A stretch of 64,000 nucleotides of DNA from Methylobacter sp. Lineage in GTDB: Bacteria; Pseudomonadota; Gammaproteobacteria; Methylococcales; Methylomonadaceae. A model generated the notes under the pieces. The model was not told where the DNA came from and searched no databases. It saw only the letters and a list, made by a program, of their open reading frames with translations. The stretch spans positions 4,119 through 68,118 of the forward strand of contig JALNYY010000006.1 in the NCBI GenBank assembly GCA_023229605.1, in the 5' to 3' direction. This document shows positions 26,392 through 33,677 of the stretch, piece by piece (the stretch's first letter is position 1; every line of letters begins with the position of its first letter). A program made the translations under genes and the position numbers.

Positions 26392-28503
26392 CTAAAAATC
26401 CCTGCCACTCTTGAGCCGTCTTACGGCGCTGACCAACCGGTCAATTTCCTCATGCGTATTGTAAAACGCCAGTGACGGACGCACGGTGCTTTCCAGGCCG
26501 AAACGGCGCAAGATAGGCTGGGCGCAATGATGCCCGGTGCGTACAGCAATACCGGCGCGGTTTAATGCGACGCCGATGTCCTGGTTGCTGTGCCCTTCCA
26601 GCACGAACGACAATACGCTGGTTTTTTCGGCAGCCGTGCCGATCAAGCGCAAGCCGGAGATGGTTCTCAGCGCATCCATCGCATACACCAGCAGCTCATG
26701 CTCGTAACGCGCGATATTATCGATGCCGATTTTCAGCAGATACTCAAGGGCTGCGCCCAGGCCTACCGCATCGGCGATATTGCCGGTACCTGCTTCAAAG
26801 CGGGCAGGGGCGGGCTGATAGACGATTTTTTCAAACGTCACATCCTCTATCATGTTGCCGCCGCCTTGCCACGGCGGCATGGATTCGAGCAACTCTGCCT
26901 TGCCGTACAACACGCCGATACCGGTGGGGGCGAATATCTTGTGCCCGGAAAACACAAACCAGTCGCAATCCAGCGACTGTACATCGACGCGCAAATGCGA
27001 AACCGACTGGGCTCCGTCCAGCAACACCCGCGCTCCGACCCGATGCGCCATCTCGATCATTTCCTTAGCGGGAGTGACCGTGCCCAGTGCGTTGGAAACC
27101 TGCGTGAACGATACCAGCTTGGTGTGCGAGTTCAACAACTTTTGATATTCGTCCAGCAATACTTGGCCGTCGTCATCGACCGGCACGACACGCAATGTCG
27201 CGCCGGTTGCATCGCACAGCTGCTTCCACGGCACGATATTGGCGTGATGCTCCAGCCAGGTGATGACGATCTCATCGCCCGCGCCGATATTTTGCCGCCC
27301 CCAGCTTTGCGCAACCAGGTTGATGGACTCGGTTGTGCCGCGCGCAAAAACAATCTCCGAAGAAGATGATGCATTCATAAACTTGGCAACGGTATCCCGC
27401 GCTTTTTCGTAAGCGTCGGTCGCCCGCGCGGCCAGTTCATGCGCCGCACGGTGGATGTTGGAGTTCTCGTGTTCGTAAAAATACGAGACCCGGTCGATAA
27501 CCGCCTGCGGCTTTTGGGTGGTCGCCGCGTTATCGAACCAGACTAACGGCTGACCGTTGACCCGCTCCTTCAGGATAGGAAAGTCCCGGCGTACCGCCTG
27601 CACATCAAAAGCCGGATGCGCAGAACCCAAGGTTGAAGTTTGCGCATTAAATCCTCCGTGTTTCAACTCATCGAGAAAATAAAGCGTTGAGCCCGGTTCG
27701 GGGCTTGCCGGGATACCGGCAGAAGGCTTAGAAAACGAACCGAAAAGTTCCAGCAGCTCAGCTTCGCCCGGCAGGCCATAGGCTTGAGGCGAAAGACCCG
27801 CTATCAAGGAAGGGTCAAAGTCAGTCATCGAGGCAGCCAGACCGTAGCTTGCCGTTGGAGCGGACTTACCCGCAGCACTAAGCGGAATGTTCCCGGTAGC
27901 CGCGGTATTGGCAGCGAAAAGCTTTTGCAATTCCGCATCAAAAGCCTGCGGTGAAGTACCCACGTTGGCTAATTGCTCGGCGTCAGTCAGCGATTCAGCT
28001 GTCAATTCGTGTCCCGTCACTGAAGACGGGATGGCGGGAATTGAACCAGTCTCGATGCTTCCGGGAATGTGGCTTCCTGAAGGTATGCGCGAAACCAGCA
28101 ACTGTTGCAATTGCGCTTCATCAGGCAGTCCGAAGTTGTGCGGCAAAATACCTTCCAGTACGGATTTTTCCAAACCCGCCAACGGCGATGTTGCTGCCGA
28201 AGACGGATTGCCGAAAACCGAACCCGTATCAAGGCTGTCGGGAACGCTTGCTAAGGACGGTTGCCGCGGAGCGAACAGCTTTTGCAGCGCGGCTTCCCCC
28301 GGCAGGCCGAATCCTTGAGGTATTCCCGATCCAGCCGCACCCGCCAACGGTGATGTAAACCCGCCCGGCACTGCCGAAGAGGCAGCGGCGATGCGCGATC
28401 CGTCGCAGGGTAAGGCCGTAAACAGCTCATTGGCGAGTTTGGTCAATTGCTCTACATCCGGCAATGATGCGCTTTGCGTGAAATCGCTGTTACTTGTATT
28501 CAT
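26392..28503 (-). CDS. Encapsulin-cargo cysteine desulfurase (SufS-like) with repetitive targeting domain
   Basis: 703 residues from the ATG at 28503, which overlaps the encapsulin stop by 14 bp; an upstream in-frame start would only extend into the shell gene. Residues about 300-703 are a type II (SufS/CsdA) PLP cysteine desulfurase: EHHAN (418-422), DGAQSVSH with D496, SGHK with the PLP lysine K522, and the catalytic cysteine C660 in RTGHHCAQP. The first about 290 residues are low-complexity, Pro/Ser/Gly-rich and hold repeated motifs: GFGLPGEAALQKLFA (64-78), NFGLPDEAQLQQLLV (123-137), AFDAELQKLFA (187-197), AYGLPGEAELLELFG (241-255). In family 2A encapsulins such disordered N-termini load the desulfurase into the shell. 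The enzyme removes sulfur from cysteine, to be stored inside. Confidence 0.95.
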   Translation of the reverse strand: MNTSNSDFTQSASLPDVEQLTKLANELFTALPCDGSRIAAASSAVPGGFTSPLAGAAGSGIPQGFGLPGEAALQKLFAPRQPSLASVPDSLDTGSVFGNPSSAATSPLAGLEKSVLEGILPHNFGLPDEAQLQQLLVSRIPSGSHIPGSIETGSIPAIPSSVTGHELTAESLTDAEQLANVGTSPQAFDAELQKLFAANTAATGNIPLSAAGKSAPTASYGLAASMTDFDPSLIAGLSPQAYGLPGEAELLELFGSFSKPSAGIPASPEPGSTLYFLDELKHGGFNAQTSTLGSAHPAFDVQAVRRDFPILKERVNGQPLVWFDNAATTQKPQAVIDRVSYFYEHENSNIHRAAHELAARATDAYEKARDTVAKFMNASSSSEIVFARGTTESINLVAQSWGRQNIGAGDEIVITWLEHHANIVPWKQLCDATGATLRVVPVDDDGQVLLDEYQKLLNSHTKLVSFTQVSNALGTVTPAKEMIEMAHRVGARVLLDGAQSVSHLRVDVQSLDCDWFVFSGHKIFAPTGIGVLYGKAELLESMPPWQGGGNMIEDVTFEKIVYQPAPARFEAGTGNIADAVGLGAALEYLLKIGIDNIARYEHELLVYAMDALRTISGLRLIGTAAEKTSVLSFVLEGHSNQDIGVALNRAGIAVRTGHHCAQPILRRFGLESTVRPSLAFYNTHEEIDRLVSAVRRLKSGRDF

Positions 28504-29413
28504 GGTACTTGTCCACTTCGACATTCTCGAGCACCCCGAGCGCATCGTCAGTCAATACCGCCAGCGAGCAATACAGCGAGATCAAGTAAGAGGCAATCGC
28601 TTTGTGATTGATGCCCATAAACCGGACTGAAAGTCCCATGCTCAGTTCCCCGGTCAGGTTGGGTTGGTAAAGACCGACCACGCCTTGACGGCTTTCACCG
28701 GTACGTAACAGCAAAATATTACTTTTACCATTGATAACTTTAAGCTTGTCGGATGGGATCAAAGGAAGACCGCGCCAGGTCAAAAACTGCGAACCAAACA
28801 AGGTGACGATAGCAGGCGGTACGCCACGGCGGGTGCATTCTCGCCCGAACGCGGCAATTGCCAACGGGTGTGCCAGAAAAAACGCAGGCTCTTTCCAGAC
28901 CCGTGAAATTAATTCATCCAAATCGTCAGGTGTTGGCGCGCCGGTACGCGGCTGTACTTTAAAGCCTGGGGCTACATTATTCAGCAAGCCGTATTCAGCG
29001 TTGTTGATCAGCTCGCTTTCCTGGCGTTCTTTAATAGTTTCAATAGTCAAACGCAGCTGCTCATGGATTTGATTATGCGGGCTGCTGTATAAATCGGAAA
29101 TGCGGGTATGCACGTCGAGCACCGTATTAACGGCATTCAAGCGGTACTCGCGACCCCATTCCTCATAATCGACGAAAGTTTGCGGCAGTTCTTTCTCATC
29201 AAGGCTGGAACAATCGACCAGCAGGCCGGTTTCATTCTTAACTTTGTTGACCCGGTAAATACCTGCCTCAAGAGGCTTCCATTGCAACAGATGAACCAAC
29301 CACCGTGGAGTGATGGTTGATAGCATCGGTACGGTTTTGGTGGCGTTTGCCAATGTACGCGCAGCAACGTCGCCCAGCGCGGTATGGGATTGACCTTCAT
29401 GAATATCTGACAT
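28490..29413 (-). CDS. srpI: Family 2A encapsulin shell protein (SrpI-like)
   Basis: 307-residue HK97-fold capsid-like protein of the SrpI group. Characteristic stretches include TPRWLVHLLQWKPLEAGIYRVNKV, VDYEEWGREYRLN and LTGELSMGLSVRFMGINHKAIASYLISLYCSLAVLTDDALGVLENVEV. No cyclic-nucleotide-binding insertion is present, so it is type 2A rather than 2B. Shells of this type assemble into about 24-nm compartments that enclose a cysteine desulfurase; work on Synechococcus and Acinetobacter homologues links them to sulfur starvation and elemental sulfur storage. It is translationally coupled to the desulfurase cargo gene (14-bp overlap) and lies behind cysK and a serine acetyltransferase, separated from the latter by 365 bp of hairpin repeats that may tune its level. 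Confidence 0.95.
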   Translation of the reverse strand: MSDIHEGQSHTALGDVAARTLANATKTVPMLSTITPRWLVHLLQWKPLEAGIYRVNKVKNETGLLVDCSSLDEKELPQTFVDYEEWGREYRLNAVNTVLDVHTRISDLYSSPHNQIHEQLRLTIETIKERQESELINNAEYGLLNNVAPGFKVQPRTGAPTPDDLDELISRVWKEPAFFLAHPLAIAAFGRECTRRGVPPAIVTLFGSQFLTWRGLPLIPSDKLKVINGKSNILLLRTGESRQGVVGLYQPNLTGELSMGLSVRFMGINHKAIASYLISLYCSLAVLTDDALGVLENVEVDKYHEYK

Positions 29414-29778
29414 GATTTTTTCCTATTGTGGTTGGTGTAATTAAATTTAATAGTATCGTTCCCACGCTCCGGCGTGGGAACGCAGTAGTGACGCTCCGGC
29501 GTCGCGTTTGGCACCAACAGTAGGCGCCTTTACGCTGGTTCCCAAGCTCCAGCTTTCTATGTTTCGGGAAGCTGGAGCTTCCAAGACGGCATTCAGCTAA
29601 GCGGGACGGGGTTTGCAACCCCGTCCCTAACGTTTCGATAACTATTACAATCTCTGCGTCCGTCAAACATTTCGAACGGGGTAAATACCCCGTCCGGCTC
29701 CCGGAATGGAGCTTGGGAACGAGCTGATACTCCCCGTCCGGCCCCGGTTTCTTCGCCTTTCGCCTTGAACCTTGCCCC
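29414..29778. repeat. Cluster of hairpin repeats between the acetyltransferase and encapsulin genes
   Basis: This 365-bp gap contains several palindromic units. The clearest is CGTTCCCACGC with GCGTGGGAACG around TCCG (29457-29482). Another pairs CAAGCTCCAGCTT with AAGCTGGAGCTTCC near 29545-29580, and a further TGGAGCTTGGGAACG phrase lies near 29706. The phrases recur at 33567-33645 and near 34690. They are REP-like, non-coding, and within the sulfur operon could protect or attenuate the mRNA ahead of the shell gene. Confidence 0.7.
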
Positions 29779-30693
29779 CTATATCCCGCCCCCATCATGA
29801 AACAATTCACTGCGCACATGGGCCTGGGTAATGTGGCTGCCGGGCGGTACGCTATGGGTAAGCCAGACATTGCCGCCGATCGTCGATCCTTGGCCGATGG
29901 TGATACGGCCAAGGATCGTTGCGCCCGCATAAATGACCACATCATCCTCAACGATAGGATGCCTGGTGTTGCCTTTGACCAGGATGCCTCCATCGTCTTT
30001 CTGAAAACGCTTGGCTCCTAGCGTAACCGCCTGATACACGCGAACATGCCGCCCGATAACGGCTGTTTCGCCGATAACCACGCCGGTGCCGTGGTCGATA
30101 AAAAAACTCTCGCCGATTTGCGCGCCGGGATGAATATCAATCCCGGTGGCTGAATGGGCAATCTCGGAAATAATCCGCGCCACCAGCGGCGCGCCCAATT
30201 GATGCAGGATATGCGCGAGCCGGTGATGAATAGTCGCGGTAATGCCCGGATAGCAAACCAGCACTTCGTCGGAACTTCTTGCCGCCGGGTCGCCTTCGTA
30301 CGCCGCCTGAATATCGCTGTCTAGCAGCATCCTCACCTCGGGCAAGCGCGCAGCAAACTCACGAGTGATGCTGGCGGCTTGCTGGTATGCATCATCAACA
30401 ACAGCAACAAATATCAGCTCACGGCGAATTTGTTTGAACAGCTCACGCAACAAGGTATCGAGCGTATGTCCGACAAAGTAATCAATGCCCTCGTCATTCA
30501 CATCGGGTAGTCCCAACCGGTTTGGAAACAGCACCGCGCCTAGGCCGTCGAGAATTTTTTGCAGTTCCTTGCGCGACGGCAGCTTAGGTGGCCTGTCACA
30601 TCGCTGCCTGCTTTCCAGCGACTGCAAACGTAAATGCCGCAATCTGGTGACCAGCTCATCGACGCCCCAATCCTGCTTGGCATAACCGCTCAT
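29779..30693 (-). CDS. srpH: Serine O-acetyltransferase (SrpH/EpsC type)
   Basis: Makes O-acetylserine, the acceptor used by CysK. 304 residues: an N-terminal helical region, then a left-handed beta-helix of hexapeptide repeats with DIHPGAQIGESFFIDHGTGV (H188, D200, H201) and VIGETAVIGRHVRVYQAVTLGAK, the active-site and acetyl-CoA loops of the family. The longer N-terminus sets it apart from E. coli CysE and matches the SrpH/EpsC group seen with family 2A encapsulins. Its ATG overlaps the cysK stop by 4 bp (ATGA), so the two are translationally coupled and probably form a cysteine synthase complex. Confidence 0.93.
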   Translation of the reverse strand: MSGYAKQDWGVDELVTRLRHLRLQSLESRQRCDRPPKLPSRKELQKILDGLGAVLFPNRLGLPDVNDEGIDYFVGHTLDTLLRELFKQIRRELIFVAVVDDAYQQAASITREFAARLPEVRMLLDSDIQAAYEGDPAARSSDEVLVCYPGITATIHHRLAHILHQLGAPLVARIISEIAHSATGIDIHPGAQIGESFFIDHGTGVVIGETAVIGRHVRVYQAVTLGAKRFQKDDGGILVKGNTRHPIVEDDVVIYAGATILGRITIGQGSTIGGNVWLTHSVPPGSHITQAHVRSELFHDGGGI

Positions 30694-31667
30694 GCCGCAA
30701 AACCGCCTGTGTCGAAAACACCTTCAAACAGAGGGGAGCTCAAATAACGTTCGCCGGAATCCGGCAGCACGGCAACAATGGTTTTGCCTGCGTTTTCAGG
30801 TCGCTGGGCGACACGCACTGCAACAGCCACGGCCGCGCCAGAGGAAATACCGGAAAGTATGCCTTCTTCCCTGGCGAGACGGCGCGCGTAAGCGATGGCT
30901 TCTTCATTGCTGACCTGCTCTATTTGATCGACCAGCGACAGGTCGAGCACGTCCGGTACAAACCCCGCACCGATGCCCTGGATTTTATGGGGGCCGGGCT
31001 TTAGCGGCTCCCCGGCACGAGTCTGACTGAGTACCGGACTCGCCTCAGGCTCGACCGCAATCGAAATGATAGCCTTGCCCTGCGTCTGCTTGATATAACG
31101 GGAAACACCGGTAATCGTCCCGCCGGTGCCGACGCCGGAAACCAAAATATCGATAGCGCCATCGGTGTCGTTCCAGATCTCGGGCCCGGTGGTTTGCTCG
31201 TGAATCGCCGGGTTTGCCGGATTTTTAAACTGTTGCAGCAATACATAGCGCTCGGGATCGGAAGCGGCAATTTCCTCGGCTTTCGCTATCGAGCCACTCA
31301 TGCCCTTGGCGCCTTCCGTCAACACCAGCTTGGCGCCGTAGGCGATCAGCAGCTTGCTGCGCTCCAGGCTCATCGTCTCCGGCATCGTCAGCGTCAACGG
31401 GATGTTCCGTGCCACAGCGACAAACGCCAGCGCAATGCCGGTATTGCCGCTGGTCGGCTCGACGAGTTCCTTGCCGGGACCCAGCAGGCCGCGACGCTCG
31501 GCATCCCAGATCATGGCCGCACCGATCCGGCATTTGACCGAATAAGCGGGATTGCGGCCTTCTATTTTTGCCAGCAGGGTGACCGGTGCGCCATCGTTGA
31601 TGCGATTAAGCCGCACCAGAGGAGTTTGCCCGATGGAATGGGAATTGTCTTCGTACCAATGTGACAT
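30690..31667 (-). CDS. cysK: Cysteine synthase A (SrpG/CysK type)
   Basis: PLP enzyme that makes cysteine from O-acetylserine and sulfide. The ATG at 31667 (MSHWYED) is preferred over a start eight codons upstream because AGGAG lies seven bases before it. K45 in AYSVKCRIG is the PLP lysine. EPTSGNTGIALA binds the substrate, GTGGTITG the cofactor phosphate and LPDSGERYLS closes the domain. 325 residues, normal. First gene of the encapsulin operon: it supplies cysteine whose sulfur the encapsulated desulfurase can release. Upstream are a TTGACA promoter, a terminator hairpin in the leader and operator site C. Confidence 0.95.
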   Translation of the reverse strand: MSHWYEDNSHSIGQTPLVRLNRINDGAPVTLLAKIEGRNPAYSVKCRIGAAMIWDAERRGLLGPGKELVEPTSGNTGIALAFVAVARNIPLTLTMPETMSLERSKLLIAYGAKLVLTEGAKGMSGSIAKAEEIAASDPERYVLLQQFKNPANPAIHEQTTGPEIWNDTDGAIDILVSGVGTGGTITGVSRYIKQTQGKAIISIAVEPEASPVLSQTRAGEPLKPGPHKIQGIGAGFVPDVLDLSLVDQIEQVSNEEAIAYARRLAREEGILSGISSGAAVAVAVRVAQRPENAGKTIVAVLPDSGERYLSSPLFEGVFDTGGFAA

Positions 31668-31718
31668 AAAAATCTCCTGTGCGAGTTGCAAATTAATTGC
31701 CCAAGCTAAATTTTGGCC

Positions 31719-31754
31719 AAAAAAAAGCCAGTGGCCCCTAAGGGGCTCACTGGC
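31719..31754 (-). terminator. Leader terminator (attenuator candidate) upstream of cysK
   Basis: On the minus strand GCCAGTGAGCCCC and GGGGCCACTGGC form a long stem around a TTA loop (31727-31754; one mismatch pair), followed by eight T (31719-31726). It lies between the likely start site (about 31780) and the cysK ATG (31667), with no gene ending upstream on this strand for 1.5 kb. A small CCGG-ACAA-CCGG hairpin (31757-31768) precedes it. This is the architecture of transcription attenuation; the controlling ligand or factor is unknown. Confidence 0.8.
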
Positions 31755-31786
31755 TTCCGGTTGTCCGGTCAGCTTGCGTTTTTTAT

Positions 31787-31816
31787 AAAGTACTTTAAGT
31801 CGTTACATCCTGTCAA
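31787..31816 (-). promoter_or_regulatory. Sigma-70-type promoter of the cysK-encapsulin operon
   Basis: On the minus strand a perfect -35 TTGACA (31811-31816) is followed after 18 bp by TACTTT (31787-31792). Transcription would start near 31780 and run through the attenuator-like hairpin. Operator site C lies about 41 bp upstream of the -35, close enough for the same regulator to act in this direction too. Confidence 0.65.
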
Positions 31817-31857
31817 GGCGGATATTTGTATTCTCTCGAACACCTTACCAACAATTG

Positions 31858-31899
31858 GCTTATCTATTTATAGGATATATAAATCAAATAATATCGTTT
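31858..31899 (+). promoter_or_regulatory. Site C of the 42-bp operator, between cysK and hydroxylase copy 2
   Basis: Third match; the motif reads on the minus strand with all invariant blocks. On the plus strand, TATGCT (31921-31926) lies exactly 24 bp after the CG of the motif edge and would be the -10 of hydroxylase copy 2 (ATG 32063). Because it sits between divergent genes it may influence both cysK and the hydroxylase. Confidence 0.75.
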
Positions 31900-32062
31900 T
31901 ATTAAACAAAAAAATCACACTATGCTGTTTTCCAACACCAGAAAATATGAATGACTTGGTGAAACATGTTTATGCCGCTAAAAATGTTACCAAGCGGACA
32001 TATCAGTTTCATTAATGTTTTGCTCCTGATTGTTTTGTCCGTTTTATATCGAGGTAAAGTCA

Positions 32063-33103
32063 ATGTCCAGCGAATTCACATCTCTAATCACTTTTCTTGA
32101 ATCCTATTTAACGTGGCTTTCCAGCATGTCAGGCAAATTGGCGGCATTAAGCCTGATTATCGTATTTGGGATACTGTCGGCCCTTGAGTTTAGCTTTCCC
32201 AAGCGCAGATTGTCGCTTAAACCGTTGCGCCGGTCATATCAAACCAATATCAGTCTGTTTATATTTAACAGTCTCGTTATCTCGGTAGTGTCGGCGACGC
32301 CTTTGTTGCTGGTGGCCGACCGCTATTCAGACCGGGGGCTGTTAAGTTATGTCGAGGGCGCTGCATGGAAAGGCCTGCTGTCGTTTGTCTTGCTCGATTT
32401 GCTGCTCTATTGTTGGCACCGGATCAGTCACAACTTTGATGGCCTGTGGATGTTTCACAAGGTGCATCACAACGATCCTTATTTGAATGTCTCGACCGCA
32501 TTCCGGCTGCACATTGTCGAGCTGTTAATCATCACCGCGCTGAAGTCGGCGTACATTGTCCTGCTCGGTGTAGACAAGACGATGGTGCTCACTAATGAAA
32601 CCCTATTGACCTTGTTCATCATGTTTCATCACAGCAATATCTCATTCCGTGGCGAGAAACGGCTGGGGCAGGTCATCATTTCGCCGTATTTGCATCGCGC
32701 CCACCATTCGACGGAACGGTGCGAGCACGACGCTAACTACGGTGCGGTCTTTTCGATATGGGACCGTCTTTTCGGTACGTTTGCGGAACTGGAGCCTGTC
32801 GAAATCGGCATTAACAACAGCTCGCCGCAAACTGTTTTAGGACTGGTAAAACTCGGCTTTACCGCAACGGCAAATCCAACGCCTGCGCCAACATACGAAC
32901 CGGACTTGAACCTTAAATCGATGATCGCCGAAGCCGCCTATTACAAGGCGGAAAAACGCGCCTTTAAGCCTGGAAATGAGCTTCGCGACTGGCTGGAAGC
33001 TAAAAGGGAAATCATCAGGATGGTTTATGGCGATAAGCACATCGGGCAGCAATCAAGCGATTCCGACCATTCTTCGATGCAACGGCCTTTTACGCTTTGT
33101 TGA
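32063..33103 (+). CDS. Sterol desaturase/fatty acid hydroxylase family protein, copy 2
   Basis: 346 residues from the ATG at 32063, the position matching the copy 1 start and preceded by GAGGTAAAG. It is a membrane di-iron oxygenase with the same histidine boxes as copy 1: HRISH, HKVHH, HHSN and HRAHHSTERCEH. The two proteins agree along nearly their whole length by eye. Differences concentrate in membrane helices and the linker before the tail. Unlike copy 1 it is preceded by operator site C and lies divergent from the cysK-encapsulin operon, so it is predicted to be sulfur-regulated. Its lipid substrate is unknown; a role in remodelling lipids during sulfur limitation is speculation. Confidence 0.9.
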   Translation: MSSEFTSLITFLESYLTWLSSMSGKLAALSLIIVFGILSALEFSFPKRRLSLKPLRRSYQTNISLFIFNSLVISVVSATPLLLVADRYSDRGLLSYVEGAAWKGLLSFVLLDLLLYCWHRISHNFDGLWMFHKVHHNDPYLNVSTAFRLHIVELLIITALKSAYIVLLGVDKTMVLTNETLLTLFIMFHHSNISFRGEKRLGQVIISPYLHRAHHSTERCEHDANYGAVFSIWDRLFGTFAELEPVEIGINNSSPQTVLGLVKLGFTATANPTPAPTYEPDLNLKSMIAEAAYYKAEKRAFKPGNELRDWLEAKREIIRMVYGDKHIGQQSSDSDHSSMQRPFTLC

Positions 33104-33192
33104 CCTACTGAACCATACCTTCTCATCCTATGGCTCTTTTGGTGTTGTAAACGGCAGAAATAAATTCTCTTCATGGTTTGAAACCACCGTAT

Positions 33193-33560
33193 TCATAAAA
33201 AAATGCCTTGCTGAACCAGTTGGGATTTGATGAACAATAGCAACATCCCCGCCGCACCGCAAACGGCGATGACCGGAATAACGCCCGCCTTGTATCGGAA
33301 CAGCGCCATCAAAGCGCAAGCACCGATCAGTGCGGCAATGCAGTCGAAGCGCCCTTCGAAACCTTGCGGCCAGAACACATGCCAGGCAAAAAACACGGCA
33401 AGATTAAGAATAACACCGACCACGGCGGCGGTAATCGCCGACAGCGGCGCGGTGAATTTCAAATTGCCGTGGGTCGATTCTACCAGAGGGCCGCCCGCCA
33501 GGATAAACAAAAAACTGGGCAGGAAGGTGAAATAAGTCGTTACTACCGCTGCGACTATTT
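33193..33560 (-). pseudogene. chrA: C-terminal remnant of chromate transporter ChrA
   Basis: About 120 codons match the end of ChrA: FTFLPSFLFILAGGPLVEST, then LKFTAPLSAITAAVVGVILNLAVFFAWHVF, and the final membrane helices to the stop at 33193. Upstream the frame dissolves into palindromic repeat sequence (33567-33645), so the N-terminal two thirds are lost. ChrA exports chromate, a toxic sulfate mimic that enters through the sulfate permease, which explains why it once stood beside cysB and the sulfate transporter. Presumably inactive. It also separates hydroxylase copy 2 from cysB, whereas copy 1 and its relic regulator touch directly. Confidence 0.88.
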
Positions 33561-33566
33561 CGCTAG

Positions 33567-33645
33567 TTCCCAAGCTCAAGCTTGGGAATTCGGTTTGGAA
33601 GCTAGAGCTTCGCCTTCGGGGTTCCCAATCTGGAGATTGGGAACC
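33567..33645. repeat. Paired palindromic repeats at the chrA break point
   Basis: TTCCCAAGCT and AGCTTGGGAA pair around CA (33567-33588). GGTTCCCAATCT and AGATTGGGAACC pair around GG (33620-33645). Related phrases occur at 29457-29720 and near 34690. The units lie where chrA homology stops, so they may mark the deletion or an insertion. Confidence 0.75.
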
Positions 33646-33677
33646 AGCAAAGATCACACGCTATTTGCCCCCGCTCC

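Noticed and set aside
29397..29993. 198-codon frame across the gap between encapsulin and acetyltransferase genes
   Set aside because: Built from hairpin repeats and the antisense or alternative frame of the acetyltransferase end; no domain.
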